A stretch of 64,000 bases of DNA from Mermis nigrescens (lineage: Eukaryota > Nematoda > Enoplea > Mermithida > Mermithidae). The translations under genes were made by a program, and so were the position numbers. Positions 1 to 16,734 of the stretch are shown here, one piece after another. The number at the start of each line of letters is the position of its first letter. Position 1 is the stretch's first letter. The DNA lies in NCBI GenBank assembly GCA_036768485.1, contig JAVLUZ010000154.1:25533637-25597636 (forward strand), read 5' to 3'. A model generated the notes under the pieces. The model saw nothing but the letters and a program-made list of their open reading frames with translations. It was not told the origin of the DNA and did no database searches.

Positions 1-870
1 TTGGGGATTTGCACCCTTCCCCACCCAGAAGTTGGAACCCCTCCCCCCGGGCAGATTCTGGGACGTGACTGTGAGAGGCAGGAAAGGGGCTATTCCCCCA
101 AATTTTGGAAGCGCAAGCATTTTCCGCAAGGGTCGCCCAAAGAAAAAAATTGAAAATTCTTGAAGCGCAGATCGTTAGAATAGCTTTAGTAGACCTTTGA
201 GCTGATAAATTTAAAATTTTCGACCGCTTTGCGCCAAATCTATTGTTTTTTGATAATTTTTCTTCCAAGGAGCCCATGTTTTCTGCAGAAGATCAGATAT
301 ACGTTTAGAAGTTTTTGTGACCATTTTATATAATAATTTGACTGAAAATAATTTGAATTCTCAAATTAAAAAAAAATTTCTTACTTCCAGCAGTGTGTAG
401 TGCTTGCTGAGAAATGCTCAAAAACACCACTAGTTTTGTCTATCTATGCCTGTTGAGATATCTGACCTTAAAGTTTCAGTCCCCTAAACTCAGGAGGTCA
501 ATACGTGCCTACGCACATTAGTGTAGATCCCCAGAATTGTGTTTATCAACATCTTTGGCAATCTCAGCCATCTACACCCCCTCCAGAATTTTAGTGTGTT
601 GCCCAGGTATGGCGGGAGAACAAATAATACCGACCGGCTGCAGGACCTTAAGTCTTGTACAAAAACATAGAAATGTGATAGGTACTAGAAACTTGCTTAC
701 AATTTATGGATCAACAGAGTGTTCGGCATTATTTGTCAATTAATTAAGTTAAATCATTCTTTGAATTTAGTTTTCCGGGCCTCTTTTTCCGTTTTCTGTT
801 CTGAGAGAAAAAATTTCGTAAAGGACAATTGTTTCGTAAAAGACGCTAAACGAATATTTTATTTAAACCT
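1..870. other. Non-coding flank
   Basis: No supportable gene. The first 60 bases look like the C-rich end of a MITE cut by the window edge; the rest is AT-rich single-copy-looking sequence. Confidence 0.5.
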
Positions 871-1199
871 TTATTATGGGCCATCCGATATTTTGGATGC
901 AACTTTGTACTCACGCTGTTCTGTCAATTTTTGTCTAAAATAAACAAGCAATAGCTCTTTTAATAAAGCTCTTCTTGATCCAGAAGAAAGTATTTTCACT
1001 AATTTAAAGGTCGTCAACAGATCAGACTTTGGAAGCTTCTGGAACTTCGTTCTTTTAAAGTTATGCGATGAAACTCTTTTTACGCATTGAAGTGTAAAAG
1101 TCATATAAGTTGCAAAAAACTGCATTGGGCTAGGTGCTTTCGTTCTTAAGCTATTGATTCTCAAAAATAAAATCCGATTTTTCGGATTGCCCATAATAA
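871..1199. mobile_element. TIR element, TTATTATGGGC ends
   Basis: The left end TTATTATGGGCCATCCGAT is matched in inverse by ATCCGATTTTTCGGATTGCC CATAATAA-type sequence at 1164-1199. The same terminal motif recurs at 1322-1428 and 1541-1553, so a second, degenerate copy follows. Subterminal ATCCGA...TCGGAT pairs can form small hairpins. Superfamily not assigned. Confidence 0.55.
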
Positions 1200-1321
1200 G
1201 TTACCTCATTCAATGGTAGTATTTAGTGACTCCTACATAGTTCAAAAGCTTGTAGGTACATACATGCATACCTATACATTAGTTTTGCGTAAATGTAAGT
1301 TCGAAGTAAAAACTGAACATC

Positions 1322-1555
1322 CGAAATATCGGATGTCCCATAATAACTTTCGTCAAATGTCAGGTAAGTTATTGTGGGCCATCCGATAAATCGGATAGAC
1401 CCTTATTATGGGACATCCGAAAAATCGGATTTTTTTCTCACCCCCAGGGCCCGGTGGGAGCTGAAAAAATCAAGTAACCGTCTTTTATCATTCTGACCAT
1501 CCTGGCATTATTTCATTATCCTTAGTGCAATTTTTTTAATAGGCCCATAATAAAG
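1322..1555. repeat. Second cluster of ATCCGAAAAATCGGAT / TTATTATGGG motifs
   Basis: Several inverted and direct copies of the terminal motif of the element at 871-1199 lie here, for example CCGAAATATCGGATGTCCC and CCGATAAATCGGAT. It is probably a rearranged relative of that element. Confidence 0.45.
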
Positions 1556-1789
1556 GGTTTAGAGTTCATAGACATTTTGCAGTTTAGCCCAAAACTTTTC
1601 ACGTTGAAATGGGTGGTATAAGTCATGAGTGGGTCGGCTCTCCTAATTCGAATTTTATCTTAATTTTGTAATAAGTGATATTCCTTAATTTCTTTCCTGA
1701 TTGACATCATTTTCACCATTAATCGTAAATTTTCTGTAACGCTAAAGCAGCATTTCAAAAATGCTTTCTCGCCCGCCCTTTTAATTCTG

Positions 1790-1955
1790 GCAACGTCCCA
1801 ACATGGCTACCAGTCCTAACACGGCCACCGTCCCAACACGGCCACCAAAATTCCCAACACGGCCACCTACCCAACTCGGCCACCGTCCCAACATAGCCAC
1901 CGTCCCAACATGACCACCGCCCTAACAAAGCCACTGTCTCAACAAGGCCACCATC
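1790..1955 (+). repeat. Tandem repeat, unit near GTCCCAACACGGCCACC
   Basis: About eight imperfect copies of a 17-18 bp unit. Two inverse copies lie at about 2440-2480, making an inverted arrangement around the family B MITE that starts at 1955. Confidence 0.7.
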
Positions 1956-2225
1956 ACGCGTGGGCGTGGAGGGCTTAGGGGGCTATGCACCCCCAGAAGT
2001 TCGAATAGCCATCCCTAGAATCCGAAATACCCCCTCCTGAATTCATTTTTTGAAAATTTTTTCTTTGCTATTTTCGCGATTTTCTGATGCCACTGGATAG
2101 TGCTCGATAAGAATTGTTGAAAAATGGTGTTTTCTTCGCCATGCCACCATTTTAAGACCATTTGTTTGACCTTTGAAAAATCTTGCACCCTCTCCCCAGA
2201 ATTCCGGTGCTGAATGTTTCCGATG
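1955..2225 (-). mobile_element. Family B MITE, copy 1
   Basis: Starts CACGCGTGGGCGTGG and contains the family's inner segments (ATGCCACTGGATAGTGCTCG, TTGAAAAATGGTGTTTT). Its right end near CAGAATTCCGGTGCTG is degenerate, so the boundary is approximate. Confidence 0.65.
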
Positions 2226-2884
2226 CGCCCAACGTGTACAACCCGACCACAGTGCAGAACAATGCTTCATTGCATGCAAAATTCTTTATGCTTGTAAAAA
2301 CTAACTTTAGTCATCAGTTTAATTGCTGCCACATGTATATCCATGCCTAATTACCTTCCTGTAATTAACTATTACTACCTACTTAACTGATTAAAATACA
2401 GTGATAGTGAACTTGTTTAGACAGTGGTCGTTTGTCTGAGGACGGTGGCCTCTGTTGGGACTGGTGGCCATGTTGGGAAACAATCGTGATTCTGCCTGAA
2501 TAAAATTCAGCAAAATGAGCAGCTATGTATGTATTTCGTTCGATTACATTGTTGATATAGGTAATCAGCGTCTGAAGCTAAAACGGTAAAATAAAAGTTG
2601 CTACTTAAATGGACTATTTCGTTTAATCTAAATATATTATTACTTTTTTCTCAATGTTAATGTAGCGAATAAAAAAGCTGTAGCGTTCAATGACAAGCAG
2701 ACCGATAAAAACTTATTGCAATATAAAAATGGCAAACTATCGCGAAGAAAGCTATTAAAAAGGAAGAAGAGGAATAAGAGAATAGATAAAAATGAAGTGG
2801 AATCGCTTAATAGAAGCATTACGAGGGAATCTCATCGTGGAGTATCTTAAAAATAATTTTAAATTTATCGTATGAACTGTTTTA

Positions 2885-3170
2885 GAACCCTGGGAATCCC
2901 AGAATTCCCTGAAATCCCTGAAATCCCTGGAATCCCCGAATTCCCTAGAATCCCTGAATTCCCTGGATTCCCTGGAATCCCTGGATTCCCTGGATTACCT
3001 GGATTACCCTGAATGCGTGAACTCCCTGAAAACCTAAGATTCCCTGAAATTCCATGGATTCCCCAGAATCCCTGGATTCCCTGAAATCCCTGGATTTCCT
3101 AACATCCTTGAATTCCAAAAAAACCCTGGATTCCCTGAAATCCTTAAATTCCCTGAATTCCAAACGGAAA
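2885..3170. repeat. Minisatellite, unit near AATCCCTGG
   Basis: About 30 imperfect copies of a 9-10 bp unit (TGGAATCCC, TGAAATCCC and similar). The collagen-like reading frames over it (GIQGFQGIQ) come from the repeat and are not genes. Confidence 0.85.
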
Positions 3171-3377
3171 ATGAAGCACGTCTTCTTGCATGTAGTAGGG
3201 TTTCAGGGTTGAGCCCAATTATCCTGTCACCGCTTGGGCCTTTCAAATTGTCATTTAAAATAAGATCTGGTCGACATTCAATAAAACCTGAAGCAACAAA
3301 ATAATTGTACCCGTTATTGACGAGTATATGTCCAAAAATCCCGAATTAAGTTGCACCGAGTCCGGTTCCACAATGAC

Positions 3378-8681
<5,304 letters not shown>

Positions 8682-9200
8682 TACAGGCTAGTCTAGACGT
8701 ACGTTATCTCTGATATAATGATGATGAAACGATCCTTTACAATAATAAATAAAGATAAAGATATATGCACGAGCGTATTATCACAAATGGGCGTGAGAGG
8801 GTGTGAAGGGCCTGGACCTCGAGAATCTGACGGATCACTTAAAATCGAAAGATCCCAAAATTGAATTTTCGGTGCTATTTCTGGCAATGTTGCCCCATCA
8901 GATCCCCCAAAGTATTTGGCCGCTGCCCAATTATGTACATTACTATTATAAATTAACAATTTAAAAGAAATAATTCGAAATAAGGAGAATCCTTGCAAAA
9001 GTAAACGAGAAGAAAGGTAGTAACTTTGGAATCAAAGAACCTAACAGATCCCTTCTCGGGCAATTATCTAGCCTTTTGGTACATTTCGTCGATCTTTTGG
9101 CCATTTTTCAGTATTACCATTCGACATCATCGACGAAAATGATGATACTCGTAATATAGGACGGTACGATTTTAAGGAATGCTTCAGAAATGGGTGGAAC
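8682..9200. other. Upstream flank of leprecan-type gene
   Basis: The promoter and 5' UTR must lie here or further right. No clear core motif can be picked out in this AT-rich DNA. A MITE-like fragment with GGGCGTGAGAGGGTGTG lies at about 8788-8920. Confidence 0.4.
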
Positions 9201-9410
9201 CACACGTGGGCGTTAGGGTTTGGGGTATGCACCTCCCAGAAGTTTAAATACTCCCCAGAAATCAAAATACCCCCAGAATTCAATTTTTGGAGATTTTTTG
9301 CTTTTTTAACGTCGAAAAATGGTGTTTTTTACCATACGACCACTTTTAAGACCATTTTTTTCTTTAAAATTTTTCAACCCCTCCCAGAATTTCGGTTCTG
9401 CCCACCTATG
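9201..9410 (-). mobile_element. Family B MITE, copy 2
   Basis: From CACACGTGGGCG to GCCCACCTATG, with a near-perfect 8-bp duplication (GGTGGAAC / GTGGGAAC). Confidence 0.82.
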
Positions 9411-10242
9411 GTGGGAACCGTAATTTATGAAAAATTGCTCTAGGCGACAGATAACACTAGCTAATCTTCTAGTTCATGGAAAAAAGCTTTCAGCGAAACT
9501 GGTTTGGGAAGAGAAAAGATCGCCCTTTTCTCATTCGCCGATCGTAACGCGATCCGGAGAGCAATCAAGATGCGTTGACGGAAATGCCAATTATTACCAA
9601 AAAAGTTCAAGAATACTCCGAGTGCAAAACTTTTAACTAAATCTAAATTGAATTCGCATTTATAAAATAATCAGAGTAGAAAGATTCGCGTCGAACGGAC
9701 GAAGCGAACGAAGAAAGTAAGCTAATGCTCTTAATAACGCCGGCTAATGAAGCGGACCGGGAAAAAAGTGAGCAAAAGCGTCATCGGAGCAAAAAGCCGC
9801 GAGCGCAATTTGACCCAAAATTGTTACAAGTCTGGCGTTGTTTGAAATTTGTTTACGACGTCGTCTTCGATTCATCGTTAGGAGGCGCTGTTTCAATATT
9901 TTTCGTGTGACATCTTCTTCGAGTAAAAACATTCGATGGGCTCGTCTGGAAAATTAACGCGCGCGTCACGTGGTGATGAAAAATTTCGGGACATAAGCAT
10001 AAGCTTTAACACTTGTTCGTATACGGCTGGGAAGTATTTCATCCGTTACTTTCTGACTGGCCCAAAAAGTCTCGAAATTCGCATGGACTGACTGACCCCA
10101 ACACGTCGACCGACCAAAACCATCAGCAACAGGTTTTTAGCCGAGTCGTACCAAGTGGTAATAGTAGGAAGCTATTATTATAGATAATAATAACTAAAAT
10201 ATTATTATTTATAATAATATTTATAAATAATAATTTATGAAT
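9411..10242. other. Intergenic stretch
   Basis: Contains short open frames without recognisable protein features and an AT-rich palindromic patch at about 10170-10235. Nothing else can be supported. Confidence 0.4.
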
Positions 10243-10645
10243 ATTAGTGTAAAGGAAGGAAAAAGACGCGAAAAATAGCACAAATAGACCTGTAAACAGG
10301 ATTGCATCATGAGAAATTATTTTTTTATACCATTATATTATATTATAGATAATATAATGTAATGGTATAATGTAAAAATAATACAATAGATAGACCTATA
10401 CTCGACGTGGGCGCATGTGGTAATAGTGGGGAGTTATAATCAAATAAAAAAGGAATGGAAAAAGGACTTATGAAAATAAGGAAGAAACGGATTAATGGAA
10501 AAATAATGTAAATAAAATAAGATCAACTAAAATAGAAGAGAGGGATAAAAGGAAAAAGCGGAACGTAGTGTTAGTGTAAAGGAAGGAAAAAGACGCGAAA
10601 AATAGCACAAATAGACCTGTAGACAGGATGGCATTATGAGAAATT
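10243..10645 (+). repeat. 78-bp direct repeat pair
   Basis: The sequence starting TAGTGTAAAGGAAGGAAAAA at about 10243 recurs almost unchanged at about 10568, including CGCGAAAAATAGCACAAATA. The spacer holds an AT palindrome (ACCATTATATTATATTAT and its inverse, about 10330-10375). Confidence 0.8.
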
Positions 10646-10767
10646 ATAGGCTTTACGAGACGCAAGATTGTAAATGAAACGCCACAAAGTAAGCGATGAA
10701 TAAATACAGAAAAAACATAGTTGAAGGCAGAAAAAAACATGCAAAAGGCGAGATCAGAGAGAAACAA

Positions 10768-10933
10768 TAGTCTGTTTCACATAAGTTTGGGCATAAATTT
10801 TGAGAATTTTTTCGAAAGTAAGCCGATTGATTACGATAATTATATATCAAATCAATGCTATAATCGCAATCTGTCGGCTTATTGTCGGACATAGTTTTTA
10901 AAATTTATGCCCAAACTTGTGTGAAACAGACTA
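10768..10933. mobile_element. Palindromic MITE, TA-flanked
   Basis: 166 bp including the flanking TA on each side. About 35-bp inverted ends (TAGTCTGTTTCACATAAG / CTTGTGTGAAACAGACTA) and further internal complementarity (AAGCCGATTGA / TCTGTCGGCTT) make nearly the whole element a hairpin. TA flanks fit a Tc1/mariner-type target. Confidence 0.8.
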
Positions 10934-10962
10934 TAGGTTGCTAAATCTTTTCAGAGGCGCAT

Positions 10963-11336
10963 CACACGTCATCTTGCGATTGGGAGAAGGGTTTGGGGGC
11001 TTTTACCTCCGACCTAGAAATTTTTCCCCCCCCAAGGATTCGCGATTTTCAAGGAATTTCCGAAAAATTCGTAGAAAAGGTGCTGCTTTAAGCGTTGTTC
11101 GCTATTTGTTCACTCAACCATCAAATTTTTGAATCGCCCTACACTCATTTTTTGACTAAATTTTCATAAATTTAATCGAATTTTCTCTTAAATTTTTCAA
11201 ATATTCCTTATGTTTTTACGTTCTGGAAACATAGGGCATCGCCAGAAATGCCGAAAAACGATGCTTTTGACGCGCATGTACTTTTTTGAGCACAAAAAGG
11301 CACTCTACCCCCAGAATTCCCATGCTGTGCATGTCT
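10963..11336 (+). mobile_element. Family C MITE, second copy
   Basis: It carries the family's internal order: CACCC-rich end, CGCGATTTTCAAGG, and an end segment CAGAATTCCCATGCTGTGC. Its target duplication is not clear. Confidence 0.65.
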
Positions 11337-13515
11337 GAGGTACACCATGCATTCACGCAAACGTACATTGCACACACATACTGGTACGTACTATACCTAC
11401 TCTGCATGACTGGGCAGGTAAACATGCGAAATTAAACTTTTTGCCGGAAACAAAGTTTTATTAGATTAACGCGTCCAGGCGGGGAACAAACTACGCAGCA
11501 AAGGTTATTTATAACGATACAATCGACGATAAGCTTAAATTTTTTCCATGCTTAACCTCTGCTGAATAATAAGGTAATAGCATGAGAAGCTAAAAGAGGG
11601 AAAGCAAAAACACGTTAGCTCGGTTTACTCATCATGCAAATGACGCGTTTTATCGCCACTATAGTCAGTTTGTGTGGGCAAAGGTACCGATTTGATGTAT
11701 GGTTGAGTACTGGGAGAACATTTTTTCACTCCACTTTTTCCAGGCTAACGTGAAGCTTCCCACGCGCATCTATTTTAGAATACAAGCTAGATTAGCACGA
11801 TGCCTTATGGTCGTTAAAAGCCTTTACTTTTGCAATGATGTATGTATAATATTAGATGCAGGCGGCTAAGGGTTGGAAAAAATCGGAATGACCATCGGCC
11901 GAGTGCATGTAAGCTAAAAAGAATAGCTTTACCTAGGGTCTTAAGCATCATCTAGTATGTAGGTATGCACTGACACAAATTGCCCAAAATTTTCTATACA
12001 GCACATTATTATGTACGATGGTCGGAAATATATTTTTTGTTTGTGGAGCAAAAACTCGTCTGGCGCTTGGCGTTTAAAAATCGGTATATGGGTAGTAAAA
12101 TTCGAGAAAGTCGTTTATCATTTTTTAATGTACCCGCAAAGTTTAAAATTTCAAGAAACTAACTTCAAAGGCGAACGTGCGACCGGCAAAACACAAGCAA
12201 GAATATTTTAAATTTTTTGCTGCTTATGATTTATTAGCGCCTAGATAATATTTTTATTTTGCCTTTTTTTATTTTAAATTTATGCTAATTTTACGCTTTC
12301 CGACGGTATCTCGGAAACTGGGGGCGCCGTTTCTTGAGAGCGTAATAGAATCGAAATTTTTAAGATCTATGCTCGGCCAAATTATAATGGGTTTTTATCG
12401 GCAAATAAACTTGTTTTTCTGGTAACGGCACGCTTACGGCTTTTAAAACAATTTCATCATACTCGTATTTAATTTTTTTGAATTCAAGTGAAAGAGCATA
12501 GCGTTACATTTTTTGCAAAAAAAACCTTTTACGACTGCTCTCCGGGTTCAGCGTTTCATGGCATAATAGCCTAATTAATTTGATTTACAATTTTAGACTA
12601 AAAATTCTTTATCGTCCAACCGCAAGAGGCGCTTATTATTCTTTCAATGTTTACGCCGGCAACGCGTAATTGTCAAAAATGTAAAAACAAACAAAGTCGT
12701 TTAAAGGGCCCTTCAAAAACAAAGAGTGACATATACATGATGCATTTATACATTGTCTGTCGCACAAAGAATGCGATTAAGCAGGCGTGAAAATATTTTC
12801 GGACAAATTTCAACTATACACAGACTTAAACCTCAGCAAGGTCGGCCTGCTTTTCCATGTCATTTGCTCATTAAAATTTAACTCCGGAAAATTTGCAGCT
12901 AACGCAGTGCTAAAAATCAGAATTTTTCGCATAAACGTCTGTTATTTAGGCTTGTCAACGAATTGCCGAAATTTTATTGTTTTTCAACGTTTTTATTTTA
13001 GTTCATTTTATTTTCATTTTACGCCGTTTACGCAAACCTTTCAATGTGCAATGCGCAATGATGCGGTAATGCTAAACAACGAAGCATCAATCGTCCTTTC
13101 GTCCCTCGAGCGACATTTTTTAATATACAAATATTTCAATTTAGCTCGGTATAAAAATTTAGAAAACATCAGAGATTATTCGTTTTAATCACGATGAGCC
13201 TGTAACAGAAATATGTGTTTGCGGTGATAAGGAAAAATCAGACACACACGTTGGTGGGGGAGTAGGCTTGTGGGTCTATAGATCTCAGGATAGAGGGAAA
13301 ATTTTTTAGGGGAATGAGGCAAAGTAGGTTAGCTAAATGGACAAAGATCAAAACTTTTCTGCATAAGTGCTTGAAATGGACTATTTTAACGTAACCGGCT
13401 TTTAGGTCATTAAACTTAGAAAAAATAAAGAAACAGAAAAAGATAAAAAAATTAAAAAAATTAAAAAATCATCAAAATGAGTCTACACAAAGATGAAAAT
13501 TTGATACATACGTAC
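11337..13515. other. Intergenic stretch
   Basis: No gene supported. A 133-codon plus-strand frame at 12787-13188 has no recognisable domain and AT-driven composition, so I leave it uncalled. Confidence 0.4.
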
Positions 13516-14622
13516 TAGTGATGTCTCGAGGCACCGGCACCGGCACCGGGCCCATGCTACGCTGGTACCGGCACCGTGTTGGTGCAAAATAAAAGAGAAA
13601 AGGTAAGTGCACGAATAATTAATCGAAGCTCGTTAATCACGAATGTAACGAAAAAAGATATGGGAAAGGTTTCTTTTGTTAATAAAAGCTTTTAATTAGC
13701 ATGGAGCGGAAACAGAACCTGACAGTCTTCAAGTTTTTTTAAATGAATCATTTGTTAATGAGAAACATATTCTAAAACATCATAGACGATCAAAAATAAA
13801 TAAGTCGACAGCAAGAGTGAAAACTTTTTTTAAATTTAATTCTTGCATGCGAAGGCAAGAAGAATGAAAAGTACAAAGTATTTTTCCAATTTTACTTCGT
13901 AAAATCAATCTTCACTTCTTTACGAAGTAGAAGGCCGCAAAAGGTCAACATCCACAATTTTTAACAGTTTTTATGCAAAACTTTTTTCCGCAAATTTTCC
14001 TACGAAAAGCTTGTACATATTGTAAGGAGACCTCTGAATCTATTACTGTAATAAGAATTTTAGCAAAAAATGGGCCGTTTGGAGATACGACAGACTGTAG
14101 AATATCCCACATTTGTTTTTAATGGCTCTTGAAGATGCGGAATAAAAAATAAATTTAAATCTATATAATTTCAGAAGGCTAGTTGTGGGTATTTTCTTGT
14201 TTGTTTTTTTATAGTTGGCTTGTACGTCTGGCAGAACTAATTTTGAATTAAAGTCAAATTTTGAGCAGCCAACTCCTGCACAAGCCACTCGTGGTTCGCT
14301 ACATTTGAAATCATACAAACGCATCACAATACGCGATGGTATTTTTATTTTGCTTAAAATTTAAATTTTCTTACAATTTTCTATGTGTTTAATATTCAAC
14401 TGAAAAATTAACATATATAAATAAGAAATAATGAAAAAATATTAACGAACTAATCAAACGAAAGTGTGTAACATTTGTATCCTGCAAAAATAGTACAAAT
14501 TTATTAATTCTTGATGAAGCAAAGTACATTATATAACATGCTAATCTGGCACTGGCACCGACGCCGGTATAGGGAGTACCGGCACCGGCACCGGTAAAAA
14601 AAGTGGCACCGGGATATCACTA
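13516..14622. mobile_element. 1.1-kb element with ACCGGC-rich subterminal repeats
   Basis: Ends TAGTGATGTC and GATATCACTA are inverted to each other. Both subterminal regions hold repeats of GGCACCGGCACCGG, as expected for transposase-binding clusters. Flanks ATACGTAC / CTACCTAC are a weak 8-bp match. Inside, at about 14045, a short segment (TTACTGTAATAAG...GGGCCGTTTGGA) resembles the BED-like remnant near 25930. Confidence 0.65.
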
Positions 14623-14848
14623 CTACCTACATTGCATTAAAAATTTTTATATGCACTTAGATACACATATCATGCAAAGCGTGGCAATTGCTGGAAGCTA
14701 AGCACAGCAACAGTCGGTCTGGGGAGTAGTCAGTGAGTTTTCCGAGCCACAATGACACTAAAAACTGAACAAACGCTTAAATAGCGTAAAACGGAGAAAA
14801 TCCAACTTTCTGGCCAAATTCTATGTTTTCATCCATGCGCCCTGCCAA

Positions 14849-15058
14849 CACACGTGGGCGTGGAGGGTTAGGGTGTATGCACCCCCAGACGGCCGAATAC
14901 CCCAAAAAATCAAAATACCCCCTAACAGAATTCAATTTTTGTATTTTTGTTTTTTTTCGCAATTTTTTGAAGTTCGCCATACTACCATTTTTAAGACCAT
15001 TTTTTTACCTTTGAAAAATGTTGCATCCCAAAGAATTTTTGGCGATGCCCACCTTATG
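14849..15058 (-). mobile_element. Family B MITE, copy 3
   Basis: From CACACGTGGGCGTGG to GCCCACCTTATG, with the inner AAATTCAATTTTTG-type and ACCATTTTTAAGACC segments. No clear target duplication. Confidence 0.72.
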
Positions 15059-15597
15059 GTTGAGTAATGTTGTTGTCATGAAAAATCATTCTTTCGAATT
15101 AATCTGAAATTCGTAAATTACCAAAAATTTAGGACACGGCTGTCGCTCGCCCCGAATTGTCCGAGTTGCAAATTTGAATTCATGCCTAGCACCACACAAC
15201 TTGACTAGGTACGTACAATTCTCAATTTGAAGCTCACTGGACACCAAAAAGGTAAATGGGCTCGATTCTCTGAGTCTCATAGAGGTTTAAGTCCAATCTG
15301 CAGAAGTAAACACGGGCGTACCCGAGCTCATCTCAGGAGCAAAACCGTCCCAACAGCCAATAATTGTACTTTCGGTGTCCACCTGGGCCCAACGCATACA
15401 ACATTGTGTCCTGCACATTATTATCTTCATACCGGTAACGCGGATGTCCCCCTAATTTGGCAAGGTAGCCCTACTTTGAAAATAAACCGGAAACCCACAG
15501 TGGGGTGAAGGTAATGATATGTTTTCACAAATTATAAATACGTGAAAACTGATTCATGCCACATGCGCAAGCAGAGCTGCGTAAGAAGAACCTACCA

Positions 15598-16556
15598 CCT
15601 GGGGCCGGTTACACCAAATCTAGAAGTTCAGTGGTTCAGAAGTTCAGAGCTTCATAAAGCGATTCAGAAGTCTAAAATTTTACGCTTGCACCAGTTCAGA
15701 CGTTCTGAAGTGTTCGGTTGCACCAACGACTTCTAGGAAAGTCGGTTCAGAAGTCCTTTCTAGTGGTTCAGAGTTCGTTTCTCGAAGTTCATAAGTCCAT
15801 AAATTGCTCCTAAACGTTCAAAAGTCGCTTCTAGAAGTCCAAATCTTCATTGGTGTAGCGATGTTTTTGTTGTCATTTGCCAACACAAATCAATAAGCGT
15901 TAAGAGCATTATGAAAATACATTATTCAGCAATATAGTGGCCGTCATGCATTATTTTCTGTATCACTGTCATATATTTCTGGTTCTTAGTTTTGCCTCAC
16001 CACTACTATTTGACCATTAGCATTTTTGTTCGGCAGGAAAAGTTTTCTAGCTATTTCGTGGAAAACTTTTTAGCAAGTTTCGCTAAGCGTCAAAAATGAC
16101 GACCCCATAATTGTATTACTTACTTGTGTTTTGTTAGCTTACATACATTCCTCATCACTTTTACTAGCAATCATCCAGTAATCATAGCTAGCTTACTCAG
16201 AATTACTGAAATCGGGGAATGAAAAACAAATTAACTGCTTTTTTTTCTATGGGTCGCGTTGTCGACTCTTATAAACTTGCACACTACGGACTTCTTAGTT
16301 TCTGAACCTCTGAACTTCTAGATTTTTGGTGCAACCAGAATTTTTCAATCAGTCACAAAACAACTTGTCTAGAAGTCCATGGACCATTCCATGGGTTTAG
16401 AAGAGTGCGTATTGGTGCAACCCAATTATTTTAGACTTCTGAACTTCTGAACCCATAGAAAGGTTCAGAAGAATATGCATTGGTCGTGCAACGCAATTTT
16501 TCGACTTTTGAACTTCTGAACTGATAGGAAGATTCAGAAGTCGTTATTACAACTGG
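15598..16556. mobile_element. Element with inverted arrays of AGAAGTTCAG
   Basis: The left end GGGGCCGGTTACACCAA and the right end TTACAACTGGCCTG are roughly inverted. The left 240 bp holds many GAAGTTCAG-type repeats; the right 260 bp holds them in reverse (CTGAACTTCTGAAC). This layout suggests clustered binding sites of a DNA transposon. No coding capacity seen. Confidence 0.6.
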
Positions 16557-16593
16557 CCTGAAGGGACAAAATGGCAAACAATGCATAAATTGT

Positions 16594-16720
16594 AGAAGCG
16601 ACTGTGCACTAGGTAATAGTTTTGAAAAATGAGCTGTGTTAAGCGAGAGTTGTAAACCAAACTTTTAAACTTTAAGTTTTTCTTGGTTTACAAGTCTCGC
16701 TTAACAAGCTCATTTTTCAA
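16594..16720. mobile_element. 127-bp hairpin insertion with 14-bp direct repeats
   Basis: The direct repeat AATGCATAAATTGT stands at 16580-16593 and 16721-16734. Between them, TTGAAAAATGAGCTGTGTTA and its inverse near 16700-16720, plus CGAGAGTTGTAAACCAA and its inverse, form a roughly 45-bp stem. Confidence 0.65.
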
Positions 16721-16734
16721 AATGCATAAATTGT

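Noticed and set aside
2945..3163. Collagen-like frame GIQGFQGIQ.
   Set aside because: Translation of a 9-10 bp minisatellite; although a collagen-modifying gene is adjacent, there is no true Gly-X-Y run.
12787..13188. 133-codon plus-strand frame.
   Set aside because: Composition is typical of AT-rich non-coding DNA; no domain, signal or homology recognised.
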